Of a stretch of DNA of 64,000 bases, positions 17,553 through 27,600 are shown piece after piece. Location: the NCBI RefSeq assembly GCF_001591045.1, contig NZ_BCUA01000006.1, forward strand, positions 29,596 through 93,595, written 5' to 3'. The translations under genes were made by a program, and so were the position numbers. The notes under the pieces were generated by a model, which was given only the letters and a program-made list of their open reading frames with translations, did no database searches and was not told the DNA's origin. How positions within the stretch are numbered: position 1 is the first letter of the stretch; each line of letters begins with the position of its first letter. Source of the stretch: Sphingopyxis granuli NBRC 100800. Lineage in GTDB: Bacteria; Pseudomonadota; Alphaproteobacteria; Sphingomonadales; Sphingomonadaceae.

Positions 17553-17664
17553 TGTTCATCTCCTTCGATCTCGCCGAGCACCGTGCCGGGCGATGGGCAG
17601 ACCGGAGGGACGGTTTCAGCGGCTCACGCGAACCGGAGGCCGAAGCGCCAGCGAAGGACCGGAA

Positions 17665-17738
17665 GCGCGCTGCTGATTTGGATGCGAAGCGGCCGCGAGG
17701 AGCGCCGCGATAGCGGCGCGGGGAAATCAGCAGCGCGC
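17665..17738 (-). ncRNA. Candidate structured RNA or leader: nested inverted repeats
   Basis: GCGCGCTGCTGATTT (17665-17679) pairs perfectly with AAATCAGCAGCGCGC (17724-17738). Inside this 15-bp stem, GCGCCGC (17702-17708) pairs with GCGGCGC (17713-17719) around GATA. It lies 113-186 bases upstream of the DUF736 start on the same strand, so it could be a folded 5' leader or a separate small RNA. A DNA-level role (protein-binding cruciform) is equally possible. The strand is a guess based on DUF736. Confidence 0.4.
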
Positions 17739-17883
17739 GATGGTTTTGCGGGAGGCGCGGCCGTCCCAGGTCGATGCCCAGTCCCGGCACGGGCCGCCGG
17801 ACGAAGATAGCGGAATGATTGTCAGCAAAGGCGTTTGCGGCCTCTGCCGAGGGAATGGAAGGATGCAAATAGACAAGAGAAAA

Positions 17884-17907
17884 TGGGCGGCGACATCGCC
17901 GCCGCCC
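17884..17907 (-). terminator. Terminator after the ParB-family gene
   Basis: GGCGGCG (17886-17892) pairs with CGCCGCC (17897-17903) around ACAT. On the minus strand the hairpin is followed by CATTTTC. It begins 13 bases after the ParB-family stop. The T-run is short, so efficiency is uncertain. Confidence 0.6.
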
Positions 17908-17915
17908 GCGAGGAT

Positions 17916-19700
17916 TCAGGCCGCTTCGCGCTGGGGCTGTTGCGGCCCGCCAGTGTCTGCGACATCGCGCACGGGCGCATGATCGGCGCGCGCTGCCGCG
18001 ACCAGCGCGGCGGCTTTCACCGTGCCGACACCGCCACGTTCACTATAGGCGGCGGGCGGAAAGGCCATCCATTTCGGGACCCAGTTTTCGCATTTTTCGC
18101 GTCCGCTCGTGCCGTTCAGATGATCGCGGATAATGCGTTTCAGAACCTTACCCGGTTCCTTGGCATTGGCCTTCGCAACGATTTCGCCTGCGACCTCGGC
18201 GACAAGGCGGGTGAGTATGTCCCTGTCGCGAAGACATTCGAAAAAGGCGTCGTCGGCTTGCCAGACGGCGGCCATGTCGATGCCGATTTCCTGTCCGACG
18301 GCCTCGACGACGGCGCTGCCGCTTTCGAGCGTTTCGCCGATCACGATGGTCATGACGTCCATCACCGCGCGGTCGGGCAGTTCGAGAAGGCGCAGGAAAA
18401 GACCGACCAGCCCATGCGGATCGCCACTGCCGCCGGTAACGGTCGGTTCCTCGGCATCGAAGCCGATCAGCGCCAGAACCGCGCGGCGGCGCTCGTCGAA
18501 CAGCGCCTCCGCAGCGCCGCTTTCGACGCTCTCGCGCACCGCATCGTTGCGGCAGCTCTGCGGCTCGGCGCGCACGCGCCAGAGATAGGAGCCGACAATC
18601 GCATGGGCGACCATGAGCCTCAAGGCGACCTTGGGGTGACCGATCAGCGCCGCGCGCACGGCGGCGTGACGATGAAGGTCGATATAGGTCTGGCACGTGC
18701 TGCTGATCTCGGCGCGGGCTGGCTTGGTTTCCTTGTCGATCGCCTCGCCGCGTTCGAGCCGCCGCGCCTCTTTCGTCGTCACATAGCCTTCGTGGAAGGC
18801 GACGTCGCCATTGCTACGCACCTCGATATAGATGCGCCCGCCCTTGCGCTTCGGGGCCTGTGCGAAGTCGTAGCGGTGGAAATAGTCACCGCGTGGGACG
18901 ATCACGACATCGCTCCACCCATCGGCGAGATAGGCCTGCTTGCGTTCAAGGATCGCCTGTTCCTGCGCGCGCCAGAACATGTCGGCGTCGGCAAAATAGC
19001 GCTCGTCACCGAACAGGTCGGCGATGATCGCGAGGCCGCTCGCCTCGATGTCGAACAGCGCATGATCGACGTTGATCGATGCGCCGCCGAACAGCCATTC
19101 CTTCAATTGATGGCCGGTCGGGCAATAGCTGTTCGGGTCGTCATGAAGCGCAAGCCAAGATTTCTGCTGCGCCTTGCTTGCGAGGGTCAGATGGCGGACG
19201 GTCGCGGCATTGATTTCCTCCTTGCGGTAGAGGGTGCGGATGCGCGGCAAGAGATTGCCGAGCGCGAGGATGCGTTTCACACCCGCTTCGGGAATGCCGA
19301 AGGTCGCCGAAATATCGGTGACATCGCGGCCCTCGCGAACCAGCCGCGCGAAGGTTTCCCAGCGCGTCACCTCGTCGGGCGCGAGCCGCGCGATATTCTC
19401 GATCAGTGAGGCTTCGATGGCGGCGACATCATCGCCTTCGCCGAGAATGGCACAGGGCAGCGGTTCGCCGGGGAGGTCGCCGCGTTCCTCGGCGACCTGC
19501 CGCGCGGCGGTGAAACGCCGCGCGCCCGCGACGATTTCATAGGAGCCGGGAGAACAATTGGGCCGCACGATCAGCGGCACGAGAATGCCGCGCGCACGGA
19601 TCGTCGGCAGGATGTCGGAGACGTCGGGCGGCTTCTTCGCATAGCGCATGTTGGCCTTGCTGATCGCCAGCTTGTCGGGGGCGATAAAGTCGAGTTTCAT
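17916..19700 (-). CDS. ParB/RepB/Spo0J-family protein of the ICE core
   Basis: 594 residues from ATG at 19700 (MKLDFIAPDKLAISKANMRY); the longer ORF to 19742 adds residues without support. The N-terminal ParB domain shows GILVPLIVRP, GARRFTAARQVAE and the ENIARL segment, followed by a helix-turn-helix (DVTDISATFGIPEAGVKRIL). The C-terminal 350 residues are specific to this ICE family. Such large ParB proteins accompany DUF736, DUF2958 and ArdC in alphaproteobacterial ICEs and may act in maintenance or regulation; no ParA gene is visible here, so classical partitioning is doubtful. Confidence 0.88.
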   Translation of the reverse strand: MKLDFIAPDKLAISKANMRYAKKPPDVSDILPTIRARGILVPLIVRPNCSPGSYEIVAGARRFTAARQVAEERGDLPGEPLPCAILGEGDDVAAIEASLIENIARLAPDEVTRWETFARLVREGRDVTDISATFGIPEAGVKRILALGNLLPRIRTLYRKEEINAATVRHLTLASKAQQKSWLALHDDPNSYCPTGHQLKEWLFGGASINVDHALFDIEASGLAIIADLFGDERYFADADMFWRAQEQAILERKQAYLADGWSDVVIVPRGDYFHRYDFAQAPKRKGGRIYIEVRSNGDVAFHEGYVTTKEARRLERGEAIDKETKPARAEISSTCQTYIDLHRHAAVRAALIGHPKVALRLMVAHAIVGSYLWRVRAEPQSCRNDAVRESVESGAAEALFDERRRAVLALIGFDAEEPTVTGGSGDPHGLVGLFLRLLELPDRAVMDVMTIVIGETLESGSAVVEAVGQEIGIDMAAVWQADDAFFECLRDRDILTRLVAEVAGEIVAKANAKEPGKVLKRIIRDHLNGTSGREKCENWVPKWMAFPPAAYSERGGVGTVKAAALVAAARADHAPVRDVADTGGPQQPQREAA

Positions 19701-19789
19701 GATGCTCACCTTTCGATGGAAGGTGCCGGCCCGCCGCGACAATGGGAGGATGGCGGACCGGCAGGATATGCGGCGAAACGCGCCGCGCG

Positions 19790-20212
19790 TTATCCGCCGG
19801 ATGGCGGAATCCCGTCGTCATTCGCCACGCTGGACGCGCGGCGAAGCCATGTTTCAGCGATGATGATCGACCCGGCGCGGCGCGACCATGCGGCCCATGT
19901 CGAAAGACTATGGACGCTCGCAAATCCGACATCGCGCTCGATACCGAGGCCGAAGGGCAAGCGGACGCCCGCCAGTTCGGACAGGCTGAAGCTTCCAAGT
20001 TCGGGAAAGCCGAAGCCCAAATCGGCAAGGCCGAACAAGGTGTCGCCATCGGCATGAAGTTCGGTCGCGAGCCATGTCGCCGCACCGACCGGATTGAAGA
20101 ATTTGACCAGCGGAACCGGATCGGGTTCTGCCGTGCCGAATTGGAGGGCGTCATGATTCGCGGCGGCGTTGGCGCGCAGCGCGGCGTGAAGATCGGAGGT
20201 CAGGAGCATCAT
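19790..20212 (-). CDS. DUF2958 family protein
   Basis: 140 residues from ATG at 20212, which overlaps the ardC stop by 4 bases. The sequence MLLTSDLHAALRANAA, then PLVKFFNPVGAATWLATEL and DTLFGLADLGFGFPELGSFSLSEL, matches DUF2958, a small family found with ArdC in mobile elements. Function unknown. It is likely co-translated with ardC. Confidence 0.88.
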   Translation of the reverse strand: MMLLTSDLHAALRANAAANHDALQFGTAEPDPVPLVKFFNPVGAATWLATELHADGDTLFGLADLGFGFPELGSFSLSELAGVRLPFGLGIERDVGFASVHSLSTWAAWSRRAGSIIIAETWLRRASSVANDDGIPPSGG

Positions 20213-21189
20213 GCCGCGACCTCCCGCGGTTCGTCGATCCCGTCCGTTTCCGCATGGCGTGCGAGCAGCCAGTCGGCGGCCTTGCTCGCCGCGCTCGCGG
20301 CGCGGAAGATCGCGCGATTGTCTTCGCGCAAAACCTGAAGCCATGACGCCAGATAATCAGCGTGACGAACGGTCGGCTCGATGCCGAGGGTGGCGCAAAG
20401 AAAGGCGCTGCCGAGTTCGGCTACCAGCTCCTCGCGAGCATAATCCTTGGTGCCGAACGGGTTGAGGATTTTGCGCGCGAGCCGGGACTCGTGCCCGGTC
20501 GCGTGGGTCAGTTCGTGGAGCGCGGTGCGGTAATAATCGACCGGCTCGAAGAAGGCGGGCTGCGGCGGAAGCTGCACATAGTCGCGCGTGGGCACATAGA
20601 AGGCTTCATCGCCGCCAATGCGGACGGCGACCCCCGATGCCGCGATGATGGCTTCGGCAAGCGGCAGAATGTCGCAATCGCGGCACGGCTCCAAAAGTGC
20701 GGCTGGGTCTCCGACGAGGTCGGGCGGCAAGCCATCGCATTGCGCGACGTTGAAGACGGTGAAGCGTTTGAGGAAGGGAATGGCGCGCGCATCCTCGCCG
20801 GCTTCGCGCGCGCGATCTTTCTCGGCTTCGGGGGTGAAGCGGTCGGCATAGACGATGCTGGTTCCGCGCTCGCCCTTGCGGACATGCCCGCCCGCCGTCA
20901 GTGCTTGGCGGAAGGTGAGCCAGCCCTGTGTCGACCAGCCCTGATCGATCACCGCGCCCCACAGAATGAGGATATTGACGCCCGAATAGCTGCGTCTGGT
21001 GAGCGCATTGTGCGGAAGGCCAAGCGCCGCCGCGCCGCTGCTGCGCCACGGTTGGACCCAAGGAAAGCGGCCCTCTTCGAGCTCGGCGACGATGCGGCCG
21101 GTGACTTCGTCATAGAGGCTGGCGCGATCTTCGCTGGGCTTGGTCGTGCCAACCTCGCGGCGCGCACGGCGGTTGCTGGTCTGGCGCAT
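20209..21189 (-). CDS. ardC: ArdC-like antirestriction protein (zinc peptidase-like domain)
   Basis: 326 residues from ATG at 21189, with GGGAGG six bases upstream. The N-terminal ssDNA-binding-type domain (FPWVQPW, RSYSGVNILILW, GGHVRKGERG) is followed by a zincin-like motif HELTHATGH at 225-233. ArdC proteins protect incoming single-stranded element DNA from restriction. It heads the ardC-DUF2958 unit and is preceded by a long, highly structured non-coding region. Confidence 0.88.
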   Translation of the reverse strand: MRQTSNRRARREVGTTKPSEDRASLYDEVTGRIVAELEEGRFPWVQPWRSSGAAALGLPHNALTRRSYSGVNILILWGAVIDQGWSTQGWLTFRQALTAGGHVRKGERGTSIVYADRFTPEAEKDRAREAGEDARAIPFLKRFTVFNVAQCDGLPPDLVGDPAALLEPCRDCDILPLAEAIIAASGVAVRIGGDEAFYVPTRDYVQLPPQPAFFEPVDYYRTALHELTHATGHESRLARKILNPFGTKDYAREELVAELGSAFLCATLGIEPTVRHADYLASWLQVLREDNRAIFRAASAASKAADWLLARHAETDGIDEPREVAA

Positions 21190-21842
21190 GGCTATCCTCC
21201 CATCGCCGCCCCCAACCCTGCGCGGGCCTCCCCCGGAGTGGGGGTGAGCGGCGAAATGCGACCTGCCGGGCGCGGCCAGGAGGCGCGTTCGCACCTGCAA
21301 AGGCCGCAACGCATGTGGAGGAGCCGAGCCCGAAGGGCCGGCTTGCGGACGCGCCGGGCCGCGCCCAAGAGGGAGCGCCGCTCACCGCCACGACGGCGGG
21401 ACGGCCGAAGGCAAACGCCGCCGCGCGGGTCACCCGCGCGGCGTCACCAGGCCGGAACCTATGGTTCCGGCGCAGCGGCAGCGATCATAGCCCGGACGGG
21501 GCGGGACGCATGAGCGGCCCGCCTTCGCTTGGTGCTCCCGCCAAGGGAGCCCTAGCGAAGCTGAGCGCGGTCACGCCGTCAGGCGCGAGCCGCCCGATTG
21601 CTGATCGTTACCGAAGAGCGACAGCCCGGCCCGCTTAGGTTCATCTGAAACGAAACAAAGCTGGCTTACTTCAGCCTATCGATCTCGCGTTGAAAAACTC
21701 AAAATGATGTTCGCATTGACGCGACGACCTATTTTCTGCTCGACCAACATCGTGATGGCGAATGTCCTGCCTACCGCTTAACCGACTTATCCTGCGGATA
21801 TTTATCATCGATCGACCATCCGATCGACGTAGCCGCATTCAT
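21190..21842. other. Intergenic region between ardC and dpdD (653 bases)
   Basis: No gene. The first 370 bases are extremely GC-rich and packed with inverted repeats (listed as a candidate structured RNA). From about 21640 the composition changes abruptly to more AT-rich sequence leading to the dpdD stop. That change may mark the junction between the ICE core and the inserted Dpd operon. Confidence 0.6.
21243..21560 (-). ncRNA. Candidate large structured RNA / ardC leader
   Basis: Six or more stems follow one another. A multi-part long stem pairs 21243-21253 (GGTGAGCGGCG) with 21376-21386, 21268-21277 (GGGCGCGGCC) with 21357-21366, and 21282-21288 (GGCGCGT) with 21349-21355. Then come hairpins 21419-21429/21433-21443 (11 bp), 21451-21459/21463-21471 (9 bp), 21500-21505/21518-21523 and 21523-21529/21554-21560, the last enclosing 21534-21539/21545-21550. 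All arms listed are perfect matches. Read on the minus strand this is directly upstream of ardC. It may be a cis leader, a trans RNA or a DNA-structured site. I cannot assign it to a known RNA family. Confidence 0.5.
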
Positions 21843-24155
21843 TTAGCAAACGGCATCGATGACGGCTCGTACGATGCTCGCCGTGCCTTTTCCTAAGGGC
21901 ATGATCGGTTCGCGATCGTCCATGGCCTCCTTGATGCAATAATAAGCGGAGTGGCTGCTGCTCCGCCAAGCGAAGACGAAGAAGTCGGCATTTTTCGCAA
22001 GGCTCGCAAGCCTAGCCGTCGCCACAAGATCGGCATTGAGTATGACTTCAACACCGGGAAACATCGTCTCCAATTGGCTTTTGGCACGGCTTCCGGCCGC
22101 TTCGGTGAGAGTGTAAATACCAATAGTCTTGTCCGATAAATCGGGGAGCACGCCTTGGTCGTTCGCCTGCTCTTCAGCATCGATTGCGCCGAGCGCTTCG
22201 CGGTCGATCCCATAGTCCTGTGCGAGAATGCGGAATGCATGGCGTTCGTCCGCACGTAAGCGATGAGCAAATCCGATCGTCTTGCCGACGACGAGCAGGA
22301 AGAATTGCTGGCGTGCATTTTGGCAATCGACCGACGGCGCAGGTGCGAGGGCCAACGCTTCTGCGACATCCAGCGACCAGCCCACATGCGCTGGCGACCC
22401 CATGCGCTCTTCGACGTCGCTCAAAGTATCGAGGAGCGATAGATAATCAGCACTCGAAACGCCGGCTTCCAGAAGCTGGCCGAGCAGTTGAGACAGCAGG
22501 GCTAGGTCGATCGACGACAGGCCATCGTCCATCGCGACAAGCATGAAGAGCGTGTTGGCGATCGGCTTGACGCTCGGCAGCATGACTCCCTCGTCGCCGA
22601 GGAACGCAGCGTGAATCGAAGGGATTGCATTCCGCACGATCGCCGATCTGTCGCCGCCCACGTTTCCGATCCTGTCGGCGAACTGCTGCGCCCGTTCCGG
22701 GGCGCTGCGAATCGCATCCGCATCCCAGGTCACAGCCGCGTCGGCAGGCAGGGTGCTGGCTGTGCCCTCCCGTAGCCCGGCAGCCCAATCGAGCCACCCG
22801 CTGGCCGCGTCCGGGACGCTCGCCAATGCCGGCTCAACACCGGCAGGGCTCCCCAAATCCCTCTCGACCGGCAACGCGTCTGCCACCGGGACAACCTCAA
22901 CCTCAATGGATGGCGGCGAGACCTGCAAAGCCTCATATTTGGCACGGTTTGCTAACGATAATTCTTCGACAAGCTGTCCGGTTTTCTCGACCGTGGCCAC
23001 GACCTTGTCGATGGCCTCCTGCGTGCGCACGAAGGAGGCACAGTGGATCAGACGGGTGATCGTCCTTTTGCTCTGCGGGAGCGCAAGATAGAGTTCAATG
23101 GCGCGATCGAAATTACCGTCATCGAAAGCTTCGTCGGCGGCGTCGATACTCGGCGCCTCGCTCGCGGCGGAAGGGATGGAGATCAGTTCGGCAATAGTAC
23201 CGGCAACACGCGCGGAATCGGGCAGCAGCGCAGCGAGCTCGGCAATGATTTGCGGGCTGGGCTTCGGGCGGCTTCGCTCGAACAGCAGAAATGCCTTCAC
23301 TGCGCGCGGCGTCCGAACGCCCCGGCGCGAAGCAAACAGCCGCGGATAACGACTGCCAATCTGTTCGACAAAGGTCGCGAGAAGTTCGTCGCTACTGCCG
23401 CTGGCTTCAGGAAGATCGAGATGTGTCCGATACAGCGCCTCGATTAGATCGGCGATAATCTGCGGCGGAAGAACCAACTCGGAGAGCGTCTTGATCAGCC
23501 AATGATCATGAGCGATTTGCGGCCATAATCCGAGGCCGGCGCGCATCCGCACATCCAGGAAGCGCAGATTTTCTTCGTTGAGGCGCGCGCTTTGCTTCAA
23601 CTCGTCCAGCAATACCTGCGCCTGAGCCTGATCCTGGACAAGCAGCGCGCGATCAAACTCCGATCGAATGGCCCCGACCGGGCGGCGTTCAATCTTCTTG
23701 CGCCGCGTCCGTCCCGCAAGGAGAGTTGCCAGCGCGCGCAGATCATTGGCGATCCGTTGGTTCGCCGCTTCGTCGGCGCCCGCAAAACGAAAGACGGGCG
23801 TACCGAAAGCGCTCCCGAGTGCCGCGGCCATCGGGTCTGCGGCGGCGGGCGAGGTTCGGTCGAAATGCTCGAACCATGCCCGCCCGAACCATGCGTTCAG
23901 CAGGCGCTCGAGTTCCCCGGTCCGCTCTTGATCGCGGGCCGCAGCATACCAGCCGGTTATTTTACCGTCCCGAACGAACGGAAGAATTATTGGGGCAATC
24001 TGCTCATAGTCGCCGAGCAGTCTGAGCCATGGATCGACAGATTCGGCAATCCCGGACGGGATGCTCCCAGCCGAGAGGGTTACCCAGTCGAGGCCGTTCG
24101 GCGCCGCAAAGAAGCGCGAGAGCCAAGGGGCATGGTCAGGGCCGACCTCAGGCAT
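21843..24155 (-). CDS. dpdD: DpdD, restriction-associated protein of the Dpd system
   Basis: Last gene of the operon; 770 residues from ATG at 24155, which overlaps the dpdK stop by 8 bases (an in-frame start at 24245 lies inside dpdK and is less likely). No catalytic motif is obvious. The protein is largely helical; the C-terminal 130 residues look alpha/beta, with GIYTLTEAAGSRAKSQLE, EVILNADLVATARL and NADFFVFAWRSSSHSAYYCI, resembling a nucleotide- or ligand-binding Rossmann-like fold. In Salmonella, dpdD was among genes linked to a restriction-like phenotype. Assignment rests on gene order and the company of dpdK, J, I, H, G, F and E. Confidence 0.8.
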   Translation of the reverse strand: MPEVGPDHAPWLSRFFAAPNGLDWVTLSAGSIPSGIAESVDPWLRLLGDYEQIAPIILPFVRDGKITGWYAAARDQERTGELERLLNAWFGRAWFEHFDRTSPAAADPMAAALGSAFGTPVFRFAGADEAANQRIANDLRALATLLAGRTRRKKIERRPVGAIRSEFDRALLVQDQAQAQVLLDELKQSARLNEENLRFLDVRMRAGLGLWPQIAHDHWLIKTLSELVLPPQIIADLIEALYRTHLDLPEASGSSDELLATFVEQIGSRYPRLFASRRGVRTPRAVKAFLLFERSRPKPSPQIIAELAALLPDSARVAGTIAELISIPSAASEAPSIDAADEAFDDGNFDRAIELYLALPQSKRTITRLIHCASFVRTQEAIDKVVATVEKTGQLVEELSLANRAKYEALQVSPPSIEVEVVPVADALPVERDLGSPAGVEPALASVPDAASGWLDWAAGLREGTASTLPADAAVTWDADAIRSAPERAQQFADRIGNVGGDRSAIVRNAIPSIHAAFLGDEGVMLPSVKPIANTLFMLVAMDDGLSSIDLALLSQLLGQLLEAGVSSADYLSLLDTLSDVEERMGSPAHVGWSLDVAEALALAPAPSVDCQNARQQFFLLVVGKTIGFAHRLRADERHAFRILAQDYGIDREALGAIDAEEQANDQGVLPDLSDKTIGIYTLTEAAGSRAKSQLETMFPGVEVILNADLVATARLASLAKNADFFVFAWRSSSHSAYYCIKEAMDDREPIMPLGKGTASIVRAVIDAVC

Positions 24156-24687
24156 CACCGGCCAAATATGATTCAAAGGCGATCCGTGCCTGGGCGACGG
24201 TCTGCCGCGTCGTATCGTAGACGACGTGTTCGTCGTTAAGTTCAAGCCCGTTATAAGTGATGTTCATCGATCCGGTCAGCAATCCGCGGGAAAATAGCAA
24301 ACCCTTCGTATGAAGGAGTTGACGGCGAACAATCACGAGCTTGTCTCCGACGCCCGCTTCCTGCGCACCTGTCTCGAGCGCCGTCAGCAGCGAGTCATTA
24401 TGCCCGTCAAAACTCGTCGCGATGCCGAGCGGCGTTCCCCGGGACATGAGATAAACCAACAGTTCAACCAAGCGAACCTCGCGTTCACCCCAATCGGGAT
24501 TAAGCGCGGAGAAGCCTGCCGCTCGATTGTCGAGAAGGATGACGTTGCTGATCCAGGGGCTGACCAGCCAGGCGCGCTCGTCGCCCGGCGACAGGAGCTC
24601 GGACAACAGCATCTGCTGAAGCAACTCGCGGATCAGATTGTGGCTGGTGCTCGCACTCTTGAAAATGCGGCGCGTGGCAAAACTCAT
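24148..24687 (-). CDS. dpdK: DpdK, phospholipase D-like protein (putative nuclease)
   Basis: 179 residues from ATG at 24687, overlapping the dpdJ stop as ATGA; the longer ORF to 24888 lies inside dpdJ. It has one PLD motif: H126-T-K128, then GSMN (139-142) and NDE (151-153), i.e. the HxK(x)nGSxN pattern of PLD-type nucleases. Single-motif members act as dimers. It is a natural candidate for the DNA-cleaving component of the restriction arm, though that is inference. Confidence 0.88.
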   Translation of the reverse strand: MSFATRRIFKSASTSHNLIRELLQQMLLSELLSPGDERAWLVSPWISNVILLDNRAAGFSALNPDWGEREVRLVELLVYLMSRGTPLGIATSFDGHNDSLLTALETGAQEAGVGDKLVIVRRQLLHTKGLLFSRGLLTGSMNITYNGLELNDEHVVYDTTRQTVAQARIAFESYLAGDA

Positions 24688-27600
24688 TGCAGCGCCTCCG
24701 CAATGTCGATGTCGGCCTCGAGATTCCCGCCAACGCGGCGGATTGCCTGGGTCCGTGCAAATACCGAGAGGTAATCCGCTTCGACAGGGTTGGTCGCGAG
24801 GAAGGTAAGCGCTTCCGCCATCCGGTCGCTTTGCGCCAGTGCGCAAACGAGGGTAGCGGCGCCGGTCCGTGCCAATTGATCGAGGCATCGCTCGCGCCAG
24901 GTCGGGTTATCCAGGTCAATGGTTGCCGTGCCCTCGGGAAGGAAGGCCCGAACAAGCAATGTTTCGGGCGCCGGCAAATCGCTGAATGTCGAGTAAAGGG
25001 CGAGGCCCGCCTGGCGAATGTAGGAACCCCGCGGCCAAAGCAGACCATATATAACGCTGAACCGCCATTGGTCGGGGTTGATCGTAGGCGTATCGATACC
25101 CGCAGCACCAAGCGCTTGATCGAGATCACTGTTTCGCGAGAGCCTATAGGCGATCACGCGCGCGTCAAGTTCGACGCCAAGTCGGGCTTCCTCTCCGTCC
25201 CAGAGCAGCAAAGCATCACGCAGGAAACGATCGCTTTCAGCGCTCGACCCCGGTCGCAAAACGCGATTGCTGAGCGCCACCATAAAGGCGTGCGACGTCA
25301 CATAGCCCTGTTCCGCAATCAGGTGGCGAAGCGCGGTAAAGGCGCGGTGGGTGGCTTCGGCACCCGACGCTCTTCGCATCGCCTGGAGCGCCTCGGCGAA
25401 AGGATCCTCCGGGGCGGCCAAAACAGCATCGTTTACGAAGCGCTTCAACTGGAAATCGCTCAGCGCAAAGTCGTTGTCGCGAAGGGCTGAGCTCATCAAT
25501 GCGTAGAAACGGCGCGGATCCTCGGCATATACGCGCTGAATCTCCTCGATGTGGCCATTCCCGCCGGGCGACATCTCGCTAATCCACAATTCGCTCGCCT
25601 GATCCTGGGATATATCTTCGCCGTCGCGCGGCCCCGCGTGGATGTCGACCACCAGTTCGTCGGTATCTACCTCCGGGCAGAGGCTCTCAATCGCATGAAT
25701 CAAGGCGGCGGCGATCGTCGCTGTGAAGCGTTCGCGCAACCAGCCTTCCGATTCCTCCCCCAGCGGTTCGTAAAGGCCATGTCCCAATGCCAGAAGGTTG
25801 CGTACGACGTCGGGGTTCGCGAGATAGGCCGCAAGATCCTGGCGGAGGCGGTCTTGGGCGTTCCCTTGCGCGCTGGCGTCGTCGACGATTTGCGACTGGA
25901 AGAGAAAATTGAGGGTCTGGTCGAGATCGAGATCGGCGCTTCCCCCGGCGAGATTTGCCGCCGCTTGGCGGAGGTCGATCGATTTAGCGACCGCCTCATT
26001 GGTCAAGGTTGTCAGAAGCAATTGCGCAAGCCAATCGCGAGCAAATATATTATCGATCCCATCGAGCAGCGGACCGTGCCGCGCTTGGTGATAGAAATAG
26101 GCTGTGCGCATCGCTCGCGCGAGTTCGTCGACGCGACCATCGAGATTTTCCCATATGCGGTCAGGCAACGCCAAACGCATACAAAGGGCATCGACCGCGA
26201 TTGTAAATCCAAGTCCGACCCGTTCGCCTCCAGACTCGAAGTAAAATTCCTTAACTGCCGAAGTTCCGTCCTGGAAAAGGATATTCGCATCACTGCCGAG
26301 TGCGACGCGCCGCGTTTCGATCGGACAATGGCCTTGGTGTGTGAAAAATTCCATGGACCGGACATGGTCGGACCATCCGTTTCCAGCAGGTGGCGCAAAA
26401 GCCAGTCCGTGCGTGCGCGCGATCAATTGGTTCCGCCACCGCAGCCGCGAATTCGAACTGTCTAGGACGTTGGATGGCGGAAGTGACACGCGAAAACTCC
26501 GGGGGCGAAGCACTTGCACTTCGGCAACACCACCGCCGCTCTCGATAGGCCAGCGACCGAGCACTTCGCCCGATGCAAAATCGCCAACGGAAACGGCCTG
26601 TTCCCGCATCGCATCGAGTTCGGGTGCAATCCAATGTCGTTCGCGTTCATGGCGCAGACCGAAGCGCCGGGAAACCCGGCCGGGAGAGAATTCGCGCAGC
26701 GCTTGGCCGATCGGCATCACCATATTTTCGGGCTCGGCAGAACCGGGCGACGGCGGAAGCGTGATTTGTACCTCAGGCAAATTCAGACTCGTGAACAAAT
26801 TTGCCGGCGCGAATTCGGGTAGCGGAGCATTGTTCAGCCAATAATCGCCACCGACTTCGCCGGACCAGCGCCAGTTGGTCTCGAGCCGGCGTACAGCGGT
26901 CGGCAACACTTCGGTGAGCAAGGGGCGAGGTTGCTCCCAAAGAAGCAGTTGAACATCCTCGATCTTTAACCGCAGCGATTTGGCGAGAAACTCGGCATAA
27001 CGATCTTGCTCGGCGGGCTGCACGATGATCCGGCGGAGAGTCTGTGCCAGTTGGGTCTGCCGATTTCTATCGGTCGCGCGGTCGCTTGGCTTGGCCAAAT
27101 CGTGCCAGACGCTGTGTCGGTTCGTCGTATCCGCTGCCGCGAGATAGTCGAGGGTCGCATATACCGCTTGAATGCGCTGTATGTAGCGATTTGTGGTCGG
27201 AAGCGACCGCACCGGCAGTTCGGGATCGAAAAGTAAATCATAGCCCTGATAGGCGATGCGATCGCGGCCATAATCCGAGAGGATTGCGACCGTCCAGGGC
27301 CGCATCCTTCGCAAACGTCCCGCTCGCCCTTTGCGTTGCAGGAACTGGGCGACGTCACGCGGTGCCTTGTGCTGGATGACCGCTCCGACCCGAGGGTCGT
27401 TAAAGCCCACCTCGAGCGCGGCCGTGGCCACAATAATGTCGAGATTATTGCCGACGCCTGGATCCATCGACATGACCCGGCCCACCGATTTTCGATCTTG
27501 CTGCTGGAGCGTATGACCGATCCGGGTCACTGCATCCCAGTCCTGACCGTCGAGCTTGCGGCTCTCGACCGTAGAGGGAAACCGCAAGGTCGCGAGGCCC

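Larger units (their letters stand above)
17553..17915. other. Intergenic region between ParB-family gene and DUF736 (363 bases)
   Basis: No convincing gene. It holds the DUF736 SD and upstream region, a nested inverted repeat (17665-17738) and the terminator of the ParB-family gene (17884-17907). The rest is GC-rich with no pattern I can support. Confidence 0.55.

Noticed and set aside
17835..19409. 524-residue plus-strand ORF opposite the ParB-family gene
   Set aside because: Antisense of a recognised ParB-domain protein; no independent support.
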